A DNA stretch of 64,000 bases from Lewinellaceae bacterium (GCA_020636405.1 JACJXW010000011.1:124001-188000); one strand, 5' to 3'; shown: positions 53,394-62,732, counted from the first letter of the stretch. Numbers and translations are program-made. The notes: generated by a model from the sequence alone, not told the origin.

Positions 53394-53993
53394 TTAACTC
53401 GCCGGAATTTTCTCTCGGCGGCGGAGAGGCGTAAGGACCAGTGCATTGCCCATGCGGCGGATACCCACCACCACTTCATTGAGGTTGAAAATGAAAACGC
53501 TGGGGTCAATAGGCTCGGGTTCATCGGGAGTGAGGCCCGGGTTGATCTCGGTAGCTCCGATCAGGCCCATGACCTGATATTTGCGGTTGAAGATCAATGT
53601 CCATTGCGCATCGGCGGTGACCGGCACCTTTATTTCCTCCCCTCCGCCACCACTACCACTACCGCCTCCGCTTCCGCGGAGGAGGGTGCCGGTGGATGGG
53701 TCCTCGGGATTTTCCGGCCCAGGTTCCGGCAGGTCTGTCATTTCGCTGGGGTCCAGGCTGGTTGCCACGGTGATCTGTCCTTTCATCAAACCGACCAGGA
53801 CCATTTTTTCCTTCTGCAGAGGGAAAGCCAGGGCCCTGCCGTTGTCGATGAGGAACAGGGTATTCATGTCAGTAGATAGGGTAATGCTGTTTACCATGGT
53901 GTAGACTTTTAGGTCATTGTACCTGACGGCCTCCGGTTTCAGGAGTTTGAGCCGGCGAAGAAGGGATGCCAGGGTGTTTTTTATTAAGGACAT
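53394..53993 (-). CDS. Hypothetical protein, 199 aa, with Gly/Ser linker
   Basis: Not recognised. An N-terminal basic helix (MSLIKNTLASLLRRLKLLK) precedes a beta-rich segment (ITLSTDMNTLFLIDNGRALA, KMVLVGLMKGQITVATSL), then a Pro/Glu-rich and Gly/Ser-rich linker at about residues 88-120 and a second beta segment (AQWTLIFNRKYQVMGLIGAT). No signal peptide. The two halves may be a duplicated small domain. It is convergent with helical gene C; a TACTTTTG -7-like element lies at 54028-54035. Confidence 0.6.
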   Translation of the reverse strand: MSLIKNTLASLLRRLKLLKPEAVRYNDLKVYTMVNSITLSTDMNTLFLIDNGRALAFPLQKEKMVLVGLMKGQITVATSLDPSEMTDLPEPGPENPEDPSTGTLLRGSGGGSGSGGGGEEIKVPVTADAQWTLIFNRKYQVMGLIGATEINPGLTPDEPEPIDPSVFIFNLNEVVVGIRRMGNALVLTPLRRREKIPAS

Positions 53994-54075
53994 AGGTATT
54001 GGTTACGCAAGGCGATGGCTACATTCCCAAAAGTAGGAATTCCAGGGTGGATTTCGGAGCCCTTCGACCAGAAAA

Positions 54076-55470
54076 TTAGGAGGCCGTTTTCTTGCGCTTG
54101 CGCCGAGTCTTGAACATCTCTATGATCTCCTTTTCTTTCAGGAAGCCGAAATCCTGGAAAGCCGTTGAAACAAATTTCTTGATATCCTGGTAGTCTTTGC
54201 CCCGTTTGTCGGTATAACGCTTGAGCAACTTCTTGACGTAGCGCAAGGAAAGTTCCTTGAGTTGTTGGTTGAAGTGCTGGTTGGCGAAGATAGACATATA
54301 GACGGGGAAGAGCTTGGAGATCTCGAAATAGTCGGCATAATCTTCCACCTCCAGGTTGTCGATCAGGCGAGCGAAATAGTTATAGATGGTCTGCCGGACA
54401 CATTCGTTTATGGTTGACAGGCCTTCATAGCGGACGTAGAAGGTTTTGATGGCATCCTGAGCCTCTTCGTTCATATACCCTTTAGAGTGGACGATGTCCA
54501 TCAGTTCGTAGTAGTACTTCAGGTCGTCTTCGATCGACTTGTCGATGACGGCGGAGAGGCGCTGGTCGGCGCGGGGGTCCAGGTCGATATCCGTCCGGTT
54601 GTGAAGCAGGAGCATATACTCCAGATATTGATCGATGAATTCCGGCATTGTGGTGCGGACGTCGTTGAAGTGTTTGGCCAGTTCTTTGCGCGCTTTGTCA
54701 TCCAGGTCGAAGTAAGCGGCGAAGAGGACCATGATCTCCATATGTTCCCGGTTGCCCTTGAATTCCTTATTGGCTACCAGGGCGCGGAGTTCCGGAATGA
54801 TATTGGTATTGTCGGAATGGCGCCGGACGCGGTGGATGATGAAGCTCTTGAGCGGGGAGTACAGCACCTTAAGGTCGGAGAGCGTTTCGGGGAACTCGGC
54901 GGTGTGGAAATGGTCATTGACAAACTGGCGCTGGTAGCGCTCGTAGCCGGCCTTGCGTTCCTCGGGGGTGCGGTAGCGGTCCAGTTTCTGGCTTTGCAGG
55001 AAATAACGCACCCGTTTGTTATCAATGCTGTTGATCAGGTTGGTCACCCATATGTCGCTGCTCATGGCGAAGCCCATTTGGATAGACTGGCCGATCCTTT
55101 TGCGGAGAATATCAAAATTGGAGGAGTGGCAGATGGCCAGCAGCACGGCCTTGAAGTGGTCTTGCGGGCGGGTGTACTTGTATTGTTTGTCCACTTCACC
55201 GCGCAGGACGGAATACCCCAGGATCTTGGGCAGGTACATGCCTTCGAATTCCGGTTCCAGCAAGACGGTTTCCATAGAGATGACCTGCAGGGGGTCTTTT
55301 TCCGCCACCTCGTCGTACAGTGCAGCGATGCGAGGCTCGAACTGCTCTTTGAGCTGCGTGTAGTATTCTTCCTCTTCCTCGTCCAGATATTGCTGCAATT
55401 CTTCGGACTCCTGGATATCGTTGGCGATCTCTTCCAGTTTTTTGATGTATTTTATATCGAGCTCCTGCAT
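54076..55470 (-). CDS. Hypothetical helical protein, 464 aa
   Basis: Not recognised. Highly charged and helix-rich, with an acidic N-terminal coiled-coil region (EELQQYLDEEEEEYYTQLKE) and a basic C-terminus (KTRRKRKKTAS). No signal peptide or membrane helix. The middle resembles alpha-alpha superhelical repeats (for example HMEIMVLFAAYFDLDDKARK). It is not obviously similar to helical family A-C. It follows rpsP on the same strand after 143 nt, where rimM and trmD are found in many bacteria. Confidence 0.75.
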   Translation of the reverse strand: MQELDIKYIKKLEEIANDIQESEELQQYLDEEEEEYYTQLKEQFEPRIAALYDEVAEKDPLQVISMETVLLEPEFEGMYLPKILGYSVLRGEVDKQYKYTRPQDHFKAVLLAICHSSNFDILRKRIGQSIQMGFAMSSDIWVTNLINSIDNKRVRYFLQSQKLDRYRTPEERKAGYERYQRQFVNDHFHTAEFPETLSDLKVLYSPLKSFIIHRVRRHSDNTNIIPELRALVANKEFKGNREHMEIMVLFAAYFDLDDKARKELAKHFNDVRTTMPEFIDQYLEYMLLLHNRTDIDLDPRADQRLSAVIDKSIEDDLKYYYELMDIVHSKGYMNEEAQDAIKTFYVRYEGLSTINECVRQTIYNYFARLIDNLEVEDYADYFEISKLFPVYMSIFANQHFNQQLKELSLRYVKKLLKRYTDKRGKDYQDIKKFVSTAFQDFGFLKEKEIIEMFKTRRKRKKTAS

Positions 55471-55613
55471 AGGTAGGCCTTTTTTAAAGGCAAACCTGAT
55501 AGTGCAAATTAAGCACTACCAGGCCTGCGTATGAATAGAATTAATAGTATAGCCTATTGGCATCACAAATATACTCAAAACAGAGCATATCGCAAAATAC
55601 CAGTTGGAGTAGA

Positions 55614-56099
55614 TTACTCCTCTTCTCCTGCTGCTGCTTCGGGCGCCGGAGTTTCTTCGATGGCTTCGATAACAGGTACTTCCTTGGGCGGTGGAGTTCC
55701 GGAGACGGCAGCGTGGAACTGGCGCTCCTCTTCTGCTGTCTTCTCGAAGCGAGCGGCGATCTTGGCTTCCTTAGCCTCTACCCAATCCTGGTATTTCTTT
55801 TCCGCTTCCTCCGGGTTCATGGCGCCTTTTTTAACGCCACGCATGAGGTGCTTCTTGTAGTAAACGCCCTTGAAACGCAGGATAGCGCGCACGGTATCCG
55901 TCGGCTGGGCGCCTTTCATCAGCCAGTCATAAGCTTTATCCCGGTCGATGTCGATCGTTGCCGGCTTTGTCATGGGGTTATAGGACCCCAGCCTTTCGAT
56001 GAACTTCCCATCCCGGGGAGACCGGGCATCCGCCACAACGATGTGGTAGAAAGGACGTTTTTTACGGCCCTTTCTCTGTAAACGCATTTTTACTGCCAT
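55614..56099 (-). CDS. rpsP: 30S ribosomal protein S16 with long C-terminal tail
   Basis: Ribosomal protein of the small-subunit body. The S16 fold is in residues 1-85 (MAVKMRLQRKGRKKRPFYHI, DARSPRDGKFIERLGSYNP, GAQPTDTVRAIL). The usual bacterial length is 80-90; this one has 161 aa, with a helical charged segment and an acidic Pro/Ala/Glu-rich end (VPVIEAIEETPAPEAAAGEE), an extension seen in several Bacteroidota. A full consensus promoter lies at 56168-56198. rimM, trmD and rplS are not adjacent. Confidence 0.97.
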   Translation of the reverse strand: MAVKMRLQRKGRKKRPFYHIVVADARSPRDGKFIERLGSYNPMTKPATIDIDRDKAYDWLMKGAQPTDTVRAILRFKGVYYKKHLMRGVKKGAMNPEEAEKKYQDWVEAKEAKIAARFEKTAEEERQFHAAVSGTPPPKEVPVIEAIEETPAPEAAAGEEE

Positions 56100-56167
56100 G
56101 TTAAAATTCTATAGGTGAAACCATACCCGCTTACCTTGAATATCAAGCGACGGGTTTTTAACGGCGG

Positions 56168-56198
56168 CAAAGATAGGTTTTTTGTTTTGGCTTTCAAA
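56168..56198 (-). promoter_or_regulatory. Consensus promoter of rpsP
   Basis: On the minus strand TTTG (56198-56195), 19 nt, TATCTTTG (56175-56168): a full match to the Bacteroidota promoter, as expected for a strongly expressed ribosomal gene. The leader is about 60 nt. Confidence 0.8.
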
Positions 56199-56335
56199 CC
56201 CTTTTTGCCTTCAAAACCAGAATTTTAACCATCCGAAGCTTCGCTAATCTCCTGATTTTGAGAAAGGAGGCCAGGAGTGCAGGAATTTTTTTTGTGTAAA
56301 GCCTCCTTTTGCCTTTACTTCTTGCCAATTTGTAG

Positions 56336-56343
56336 TAAATTTG
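56336..56343 (+). promoter_or_regulatory. Putative -7 element for the CHU_C protein gene
   Basis: TAAATTTG at 56336-56343 matches the consensus; a TTTG at 56308-56311 is 24 nt upstream, slightly long. This would give a leader of about 235 nt before the ATG at 56586. Confidence 0.4.
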
Positions 56344-56585
56344 GAAGGTAAGTAGGAGAAAGGGATATACCCCCAACACTTGCTTTTTTCGGTTTTGGCA
56401 TTCCCCTTCGGGCCTATTCGGCTGCCCCTTCAAAATGAGTCCATAATGGCCATCGCCTTTTGAATTTCTGCTTCAGTGCCTTTTTTACCGGCCTGTGGCA
56501 AACAAACACTACCGCTTTCTAGTTGCTGCCCGTCCAATGCTTCCCCCCGCAGCTTTCGGGCCTACAGCGGAAGAACAACTATACT

Positions 56586-59273
56586 ATGCGCCAACTATTG
56601 TATCTCGTTAGCGGCTATCTAATGATCTGCCTTCCTCTTATGGGAGAACACCGGCGCAATATGCCGTTCAGTGAGCCTGCTTCCACGCCGCTGGTTGGTA
56701 TTCAGACTGACGACTCCTTCTCCGTCGAGGAACTGGTCCAGGACGTTTTTGTCACCGGGGCCTGCAATACGATCACCAACATCCGGGCCATAGGCGCCAA
56801 TAAGGGGATCGGGTACTTCGAGAACGGAGAGGCCAGTATTGGCATTGATCGCGGGGTTATCATTGCCACCGGCCCGATCGGTAATGCACGGGGCCCGAAT
56901 TCCGCCACGGATAAAAGCGGGGATTTCATGGACAATAATGGAGACCCCGACCTGAATATCATGAGCACCGGTGCGGTGAAGGATGCCGTCGGCATAGAAT
57001 TCGACTTCATGCCCCTCGATTCCATTGTCACTTTTCGCTATGTATTCGCCTCCGAAGAATACTGCGAATTTGTCGGCAGTATCTACAACGACGTTTTCGG
57101 TTTCTTCATCCGCGGCCCGGGGATCAGTGGGGAATTTTCCAACAACTCCAGAAATGTAGCCCTCATCCCCGGATCTGATGATTACGTGAGCATCAACTCC
57201 GTCAATTACCAACAAAATGAAGCCTATTACATTCGCAACGAATTGATCGATGACGCCGTTATCTGCGGCCTTAATCTCTATTTCAATAATCACTATGAGC
57301 AGATCGAATATGACGGCTTTACCCGAAAACTAACGGCTGTACTGAAACTTCAACCCTGCCAGACTTACCATATCCGCCTGGTTGTTGCCGATGTAGGGGA
57401 CAACTTCTATGACTCCGCTGTATTCCTGGCCGCCGAAAGCTTCAACCTGGGAGGCAAGGCCGAAATCTCTGCCGCTACCGGCATCAGCCCGGCAAGCCCT
57501 TCCATGGAAGGATGCCAGGATGCCTATTTTCTCTTCGAACGCCAGGGTGACAGTGACCTGCGGTATCCCATGACGGTGAATTATACGGTCTCCCCGCTGG
57601 GAACCGCCTTGCCGGGTATCGACTTCGAACCGTTATCGGGCAATGTGACTATCCCTTCCGGGCGTCAATTTATCCAGGTGCCGGTCAGCCTGATCAATGA
57701 CGGGCTGCCCGAGCCTACCGAGAGCATTATCCTGGAGCTGGACATACCCTGTGCCTGTTATACCGACACCGCCCGGATGTTCATCGCAGACAGCCCGCCG
57801 ATCTCAGTCCGCCTGGAGGATTTCGGAGTCTGTGAAAATGGCACTACCGAGATCAGCCCCATAGTCGAGGGAGGCACTTCTCCCTTTTCCTACGAGTGGA
57901 ACACCGGACAATCCGGCCCTACACTGGACGCTACGGCCAATGGCCCTCCGCGGTACGCCGTGACCGTGTACGATGCCTGCGGCAACAGCGCTGCCGATAG
58001 TGCCGGATATTTTCTCGCACTCCCGCCGGAAGCTACCATCAGTGGAGATGCCTCCGTCTGTGAAGGCGATACGGCATTGCTTCTGGTCCAGCTTACCGGC
58101 ATCGCCCCATGGGGTATCACCTACAGCCTCAATGGGGTGGGGCAGGCCGAAATAACAAACATTACTACGCCCAACTTTGGGCTTCCTGTCACCCAGGCCG
58201 GCAACTACGCCCTGCTGGAGGTCCGCGATGCTGCCTGTGAAGGTTATACTTCCGGCCAGGCCACCGTCGAAGTGCGGCAGATCACCCTGGAAGCGGAGAG
58301 CCGCAACGTCTCCTGCACGGGCGCATCCGACGGCAGCATCAGCGTAGAGATAACCGGCGGCATGCCTCCCTACAGTTATTCCTGGAGGGAAAATATTGGC
58401 AACAGCCTTCACCCCGAAGGCCTTCCGGCGGGCACCTATTCCCTTTCAGTGGCCGACGGCTCCGGCTGCACCAAAGAACTCTTAGTGGAGGTCGGCGCCC
58501 CTTCTCCCCTCGAGGCTCTGGCGCCCGACTGTGAACGGCTTGCCGAGGGGCAGCTCGCTATCTCCCCTTCAGGAGGTACTCCGCCTTATTTGTATTCCAT
58601 AGACGGGGAAGCCTTCTATAATGCTTCCCTATTTGAAACGCTGGAACCCGGGGTGGAATACGAAATTACTGTACAGGACGCTGCCGGGTGCCTTTTTACC
58701 CAAGACTTTATCATGCCGGCCAGCTATCTGCAAATGGTCACCCTGCCGGGGACTCTGGAAGCCAGCCTTGGCAGGCGCACGCTGCTGCAACCCGAAGTCA
58801 ATATTCCGGAATCTCTGATCGGCACTATTCGCTGGGCCCCGGCTGACGGACTGAGCTGTACCGACTGCCTCTTCCCGGAGCTGCTGCCCTTCGAAAGCCA
58901 TACCTACACCATCCGAATTGTTGACATCTACGGCTGTACGGCAGAAGCATCCGTACAGGTTGAGGTCAGCGATGAGGCCGCCATTTTCGTCCCAACCGCC
59001 TTTTCTCCCAACGGCGACTATATCAACGACCGCTTCACCGTTTATGTCAATACCTATCAGGTAGAGGAGATTACCACCTTCCGGGTGTTCGACCGGTGGG
59101 GCGGCCTGCTGTTCGAACGGAAAAATGTACCCCCTAATGACGATTCATCCGGATGGGATGGCACGGCCAAAGGGGAACCGCTCAGCCCGGGTGTGTATAC
59201 GTATATGGTAGAAGTGAAACTGATCAACGGCGAGTACCAGTCCCAGGGGGGGCACGTGGTGCTGATGAGGTGA
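56586..59273 (+). CDS. Choice-of-anchor / SprB-repeat protein with gliding-type (CHU_C) C-terminal domain
   Basis: 895 aa from the ATG at 56586, which starts the signal peptide MRQLLYLVSGYLMICLPLMG; the frame from 56523 adds residues without signal features. A choice-of-anchor L-like domain covers about residues 50-310 (GVIIATGPIGNARGPN, FRYVFASEEYCEFVG, IRLVVADVGDNFYDSAVFL). A Calx-beta-like domain follows (about 330-410, VPVSLINDGLPEPTESIILE), then Ig and SprB-like repeats (SCTGASDGSISVEITGG). The C-terminal 95 residues form a type B T9SS signal (FVPTAFSPNGDYINDRF, FRVFDRWGGLLFE, GVYTYMVEVKL). Likely a surface adhesin or matrix protein. An octamer array starts directly after its stop codon. 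Confidence 0.93.
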   Translation: MRQLLYLVSGYLMICLPLMGEHRRNMPFSEPASTPLVGIQTDDSFSVEELVQDVFVTGACNTITNIRAIGANKGIGYFENGEASIGIDRGVIIATGPIGNARGPNSATDKSGDFMDNNGDPDLNIMSTGAVKDAVGIEFDFMPLDSIVTFRYVFASEEYCEFVGSIYNDVFGFFIRGPGISGEFSNNSRNVALIPGSDDYVSINSVNYQQNEAYYIRNELIDDAVICGLNLYFNNHYEQIEYDGFTRKLTAVLKLQPCQTYHIRLVVADVGDNFYDSAVFLAAESFNLGGKAEISAATGISPASPSMEGCQDAYFLFERQGDSDLRYPMTVNYTVSPLGTALPGIDFEPLSGNVTIPSGRQFIQVPVSLINDGLPEPTESIILELDIPCACYTDTARMFIADSPPISVRLEDFGVCENGTTEISPIVEGGTSPFSYEWNTGQSGPTLDATANGPPRYAVTVYDACGNSAADSAGYFLALPPEATISGDASVCEGDTALLLVQLTGIAPWGITYSLNGVGQAEITNITTPNFGLPVTQAGNYALLEVRDAACEGYTSGQATVEVRQITLEAESRNVSCTGASDGSISVEITGGMPPYSYSWRENIGNSLHPEGLPAGTYSLSVADGSGCTKELLVEVGAPSPLEALAPDCERLAEGQLAISPSGGTPPYLYSIDGEAFYNASLFETLEPGVEYEITVQDAAGCLFTQDFIMPASYLQMVTLPGTLEASLGRRTLLQPEVNIPESLIGTIRWAPADGLSCTDCLFPELLPFESHTYTIRIVDIYGCTAEASVQVEVSDEAAIFVPTAFSPNGDYINDRFTVYVNTYQVEEITTFRVFDRWGGLLFERKNVPPNDDSSGWDGTAKGEPLSPGVYTYMVEVKLINGEYQSQGGHVVLMR

Positions 59274-59275
59274 GG

Positions 59276-59379
59276 GGGAGTTGGGAGGTTGGGATGTTTG
59301 GATGTTTGGAGGTTTGGATGTTTGGATGTTTGGAGGTTTGGATGTTTGGATGTTTGGAGGTTTGGATGTTGGGAGGTTG
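59276..59379. repeat. Octanucleotide array, 12 units, 24-nt higher-order period
   Basis: From 59284 to 59379 twelve uninterrupted octamers follow: GGAGGTTG, then GGATGTTT, GGATGTTT, GGAGGTTT three times in this order, then GGATGTTG and GGAGGTTG. The array begins 3-11 nt after the stop of the CHU_C protein gene. The higher-order 24-nt repeat shows expansion of a three-unit block. Confidence 0.95.
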
Positions 59380-59531
59380 GGGGGACTGGTTGAAGGCGGT
59401 TTGTTTTCCCGCCTGATTTGCCGCAAGCGATGCAGAGTTACGGCACAAAGGATTAGCTGTTAAGGGAATACGCTGTGTTTCAAAACTCGCGGGCGTACCC
59501 CCATTTCTGAACACTCTCCCAAGCCCAAAAC

Positions 59532-60014
59532 TTACTCCTCATCTTCCGTGCCGAGGATATGGATGGGGCGGTCGATACTCTCCTGGAGAGAGATGAAGGT
59601 TTCGGTGCGTTGGATGCCGGAAATCTTCTGGATCTTATCGTGGAGGACTTCTCTAAGGTGGTCGGTGTCCCGGCAGATGATCTGGGCGAAGATGTTATAT
59701 AGGCCGGTGGTGTAGTGGGCGGCGACGATCTCAGGGATCTCTTCCAGTTCCTTTGCCACATCGTCGTATAGGGAGCTTTTGTCGAGATAGATACCGAGGA
59801 AGGCACAGATATCATACCCCAGCTTATTGTAGTCAATGGTAAGGTTGTAGCCTTTGACGATGCCGGCTTCCTCCAGCTTTTTCATTCGGACGTGGATGGT
59901 GCCCCCGGATACGTACAGCTGCTTGGCAATATCCGTATAAGCCTTTTTGGAATTCTGCATCAGGATGGAGAGTATCTGTTTGTCCAGTTTATCGATCTCT
60001 GTACCTTTTGACAT
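59532..60014 (-). CDS. Lrp/AsnC-family transcriptional regulator
   Basis: 160 aa. N-terminal helix-turn-helix (IDKLDKQILSILMQNSKKAY, VSGGTIHVRMKKLEEAGIVK) and a C-terminal RAM ligand-binding domain (DICAFLGIYLDKS, EIVAAHYTTGLYNIFAQII). Such regulators respond to amino acids and form octamers. A TAAATTTG -7 element is at 60049-60042 and an AT-rich palindrome-like stretch (TTTTTAAAAGAAAAG near 60064-60078) lies upstream, where autoregulation could act. Transcribed away from the lipocalin/YjjX pair, sharing the 246-nt gap. Confidence 0.93.
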   Translation of the reverse strand: MSKGTEIDKLDKQILSILMQNSKKAYTDIAKQLYVSGGTIHVRMKKLEEAGIVKGYNLTIDYNKLGYDICAFLGIYLDKSSLYDDVAKELEEIPEIVAAHYTTGLYNIFAQIICRDTDHLREVLHDKIQKISGIQRTETFISLQESIDRPIHILGTEDEE

Positions 60015-60041
60015 AAGTGTAGTTCATTGTTAAATCTTTAA

Positions 60042-60049
60042 CAAATTTA
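60042..60049 (-). promoter_or_regulatory. Putative -7 element of the Lrp/AsnC gene
   Basis: Minus strand TAAATTTG, 27 nt before the ATG. No -33 TTTG at the right distance; the region is very AT-rich. Confidence 0.4.
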
Positions 60050-60226
60050 GCTTTTCATTTTTTCTTTTTAAAAGAAAAGTCAAATATCTTTTTATTTTTT
60101 GATATTTTTTAAAGCAATCTCACGATTTTGTGTTTTTTGCCCTCTCGCTTGCGAAGAAACAAAAGCCGCTCGGCTGGCCGGCAGATTCCCAACACCTCTC
60201 CTGAATGACAATTTGTAAAATATTGG

Positions 60227-60234
60227 TACATTTG
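60227..60234 (+). promoter_or_regulatory. Putative -7 element of the lipocalin-like/YjjX operon
   Basis: TACATTTG matches TAnnTTTG, 26 nt before the ATG at 60261. The only upstream TTTG is 11 nt away, as at two other sites in this window. Confidence 0.45.
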
Positions 60235-60260
60235 CGGCTAGCCGCTTAATCGCAAATTTT

Positions 60261-60668
60261 ATGAACCTACGAAGCTTTTTTCAGAGTGCGCTCCTTCTAT
60301 CCATTGTGCTGTTGCCCGTCGCCTGTGGCAATGAACCCGAAGGCCAGCAGGAACTGTTGCTGGGCCGCTGGGAGCTCCGGCAGGCCACCCGCAACGGTAG
60401 CCCCACGGAATCCCTTTCCGAACTGTATTTTGTTTTCAATGCCGATGGCAGCATGAACACAAACCTTCCCGTTCCCGGGATGTCGGAAGAAACCAAATAT
60501 AAATTAGATGGCCGCAACATCTACCAGTATAGTGATGGCCTGCCGGACGAGTTGTCCTATTTCATCGATGAGATCAGTGATTCCACGCTGGTGCTGAGTA
60601 CCGAGATCCGCAACTTCCGTTTCAACTTCGTCCTGGAGAAGCAAACGGCAACAGAGCGGTTGCAATGA
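60261..60668 (+). CDS. Lipocalin-like lipoprotein
   Basis: 135 aa. Signal MNLRSFFQSALLLSIVLLPV ends with ACG, so Cys22 is the lipidation site. The mature part starts with LLGRWELRQATRNG, the typical first strand of lipocalin-like domains, and continues with beta strands (LYFVFNADGSMNTNL, ISDSTLVLSTEI). A small ligand-binding barrel in the envelope is likely; the ligand is unknown. Its stop codon overlaps the start of the YjjX gene (ATGA), so the two are translationally coupled although the functions seem unrelated. Confidence 0.8.
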   Translation: MNLRSFFQSALLLSIVLLPVACGNEPEGQQELLLGRWELRQATRNGSPTESLSELYFVFNADGSMNTNLPVPGMSEETKYKLDGRNIYQYSDGLPDELSYFIDEISDSTLVLSTEIRNFRFNFVLEKQTATERLQ

Positions 60669-61189
60669 TCGTCGTTGTAGCTTCCACTAACCCTGCCAAG
60701 CTCCTGGCTGTGCAGCAGGCTTTCGAAGCTGCCTTCCGGGTGGATGTTGAGGCGCGTGGCGTAGCCGTAGACAGCGGGGTAGCCGAACAACCCCTAAGCG
60801 ACGAAGAGACCTTTCGCGGCGCCCGCAACCGGGCCCGCAATGCTCGCAGCGCCCATCCTGACGCCGATTATTGGGTGGGCATAGAAGGCGGCATTGAAGA
60901 TACGCCCAAAGGTATGGATGCCTTCGGCTGGGCCTATGTCTGTTCTCCTTCAATGGAGGGCCAGGCCCGCAGCGCTACCTTTCCTCTGCCGCCCACCGTT
61001 GTGCGCAGCATCAAAAACGGCGGTGAGTTGGGCCCTATCATGGACAAACTGTTCAACAAGAAGGAAAGCAAAAAGAAGGGCGGCGCCGTTGGCCTGCTTA
61101 CCAACGGGCTGATCACCCGCGACGCCCTGTACGCGCAGCCGCTGATCATGGCGCTCATCCCTTTTTTGCAGCCGGGGCTGTGGGAGTAA
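60665..61189 (+). CDS. yjjX: Inosine/xanthosine triphosphatase (YjjX family)
   Basis: 174 aa. Hydrolyses non-canonical nucleotides (ITP, XTP) to keep them out of nucleic acids, cytoplasmic. Signature segments are VVVASTNPAKLLAVQQAF at the N-terminus, SGVAEQPLSDEET, the core YWVGIEGGIED and KKGGAVGLLTNGLITR. The standard length supports a complete protein. It overlaps the lipocalin-like gene by 4 nt, with the ATG inside ATGA. Confidence 0.93.
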   Translation: MIVVVASTNPAKLLAVQQAFEAAFRVDVEARGVAVDSGVAEQPLSDEETFRGARNRARNARSAHPDADYWVGIEGGIEDTPKGMDAFGWAYVCSPSMEGQARSATFPLPPTVVRSIKNGGELGPIMDKLFNKKESKKKGGAVGLLTNGLITRDALYAQPLIMALIPFLQPGLWE

Positions 61190-61260
61190 ATGCAGCTTAC
61201 CCCTATATATCTATGGCGGACTTGTATGATCCGGCTGCTTGCCGCCGCCTTTCATTAGCC

Positions 61261-62550
61261 CTACAACTTACTCACCGACAACACCTTCACCATTCTTCCC
61301 TCCACTTCCACCACTAGCCGGTAGATGCCGGCCGGCAGGGTATCGGCATACAGGCTCAGGCTTTGGGCGGAACTCCCCGTCTGTTCCTGTTGAACCAATT
61401 GTCCCAGGCTGTTGAAAAGGCTCAGCCGGGCATTCTTTCCGGAAAAGGCTCCCAGTTCTACGGTAAGTGCATCGGTGAAGGGAGAGGGGTAAGCGTTTAT
61501 TGTAGCGGCGGCCAGCGCCTCTTCATTACTGGTAACGACGATGTCGATATCCTGGCAGTTTACATCCTGGCCGGCCCCGTTGGCCACTGTCAGGCACACC
61601 TCGTACATACCGGAAGTAGCATAGGTATGGGAGGGGTTGCGTTCCAGGCTGGTCGTGCCGTCGCCGAAATTCCACAGCCAGCCCACGGGGCCGAACTGCG
61701 ACTCATCGGTGAATTGCACTTCACCATTGCCGATGGCCTCGTAGCTGAATGCGGCAACCGGCGCCACCATCGACTCCGAATAGCCGGTGAGGTGGGTAGC
61801 GGAAAGGGCGTTGCCGCTTTCGTCGTAGTCCAGGGACAATACTTGTGCCCGGCCGTCCTTAGCCCACCATTCGTAGGTGATGACCGTTTCCTCAAGCGTT
61901 GTAAACGGGATCCAGGCGCCGAAGAACTGTACAAAAATGGAGTCGACGGTTACCGTCTCTATACGCTGGCGCAGGGTTTCGTATTCTCCGGAAGGCAGCG
62001 ACAAGGTACCCCAGGCGTCGATCTCGGCAACTTGAGTACCGCTTTCGCGCACCTGTACGGAGTCTACACCAAAGGCCGAGCCGTCCAGAAAGATGGTGAA
62101 GCCAAAATCATTGCTGAAAGAGGAGCCAAAAGTGGCCGGAGCCGGCAGCAGTTGCTGCGGTGGGTCGAACCGTGCCGTAGCAGAACCTCCGCCCGGCAGA
62201 GGGGCTGAACCGCCGAGTACGAGCAGGGCGTCGGCCGTCAGTTTGGCATAGCTGAAAAATCCATCCGTGCCCCGCAGGGAAAAGGTTGCGTCGGTAAAAT
62301 CGGCGGCATAAGGCGTCTCTGCGGGGTCGACTACAGAATTCTGGAAGGTGCTGTGGGTATGAAGCGAGGAAAAATCCCAGCTCTGGCCTGCTCCGGCCGG
62401 CCCGGGCTCCAACCCGGCAACCAGGGTGTCTTCGCCAAAACTGAGCACCGCGCCAAAGGGCGGTATATCTGTACCGTCAATGGTGATCTGAGCCGAGAGG
62501 GTTAATCCACAGAACAGGGCCACGGACAGAGAAAGGTAAAATTTGATCAT
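61261..62550 (-). CDS. PKD-domain protein with type A T9SS sorting domain
   Basis: 429 aa. Signal peptide MIKFYLSLSVALFCGLTLSA. The N-terminal 260 residues form a beta-rich domain without a name (GAGQSWDFSSLHTHSTFQN is typical of T9SS proteins of this size, with a conserved WDFS). A PKD domain follows (FTDESQFGPVGWLWNFGDGT, NPSHTYATSGMYEVCLTV), then the sorting domain (NAYPSPFTDALTVELG, TLPAGIYRLVVEVEG). Likely secreted or surface attached; activity unknown. Convergent with yjjX. Confidence 0.9.
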   Translation of the reverse strand: MIKFYLSLSVALFCGLTLSAQITIDGTDIPPFGAVLSFGEDTLVAGLEPGPAGAGQSWDFSSLHTHSTFQNSVVDPAETPYAADFTDATFSLRGTDGFFSYAKLTADALLVLGGSAPLPGGGSATARFDPPQQLLPAPATFGSSFSNDFGFTIFLDGSAFGVDSVQVRESGTQVAEIDAWGTLSLPSGEYETLRQRIETVTVDSIFVQFFGAWIPFTTLEETVITYEWWAKDGRAQVLSLDYDESGNALSATHLTGYSESMVAPVAAFSYEAIGNGEVQFTDESQFGPVGWLWNFGDGTTSLERNPSHTYATSGMYEVCLTVANGAGQDVNCQDIDIVVTSNEEALAAATINAYPSPFTDALTVELGAFSGKNARLSLFNSLGQLVQQEQTGSSAQSLSLYADTLPAGIYRLVVEVEGRMVKVLSVSKL

Positions 62551-62732
62551 ATCTTCGATTTTTGGTTGATTAAAAATAACCCCCCTTTTCAGGCACGCTC
62601 CCCGGGTTAAAGGAAGCAGGGCACTTACAATAATGCTAATTTAATGGATAATCCGGGACGGCGTTACCCTCTAGTGTGGTTTAACTTTTCCGGCCCACTG
62701 AATACGGCCGAATAAGGTAACTATGTGCTTGG

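Noticed and set aside
59284..59379. CRISPR-like array
   Set aside because: Units of 8 nt without spacers and no cas genes; simple tandem repeat.
59145..59426. Frame encoding repeated PPNIQTSK-like peptides
   Set aside because: It is the translation of the octamer array; a period of 8 nt gives an 8-residue peptide repeat in any frame, so it is no evidence for a protein.
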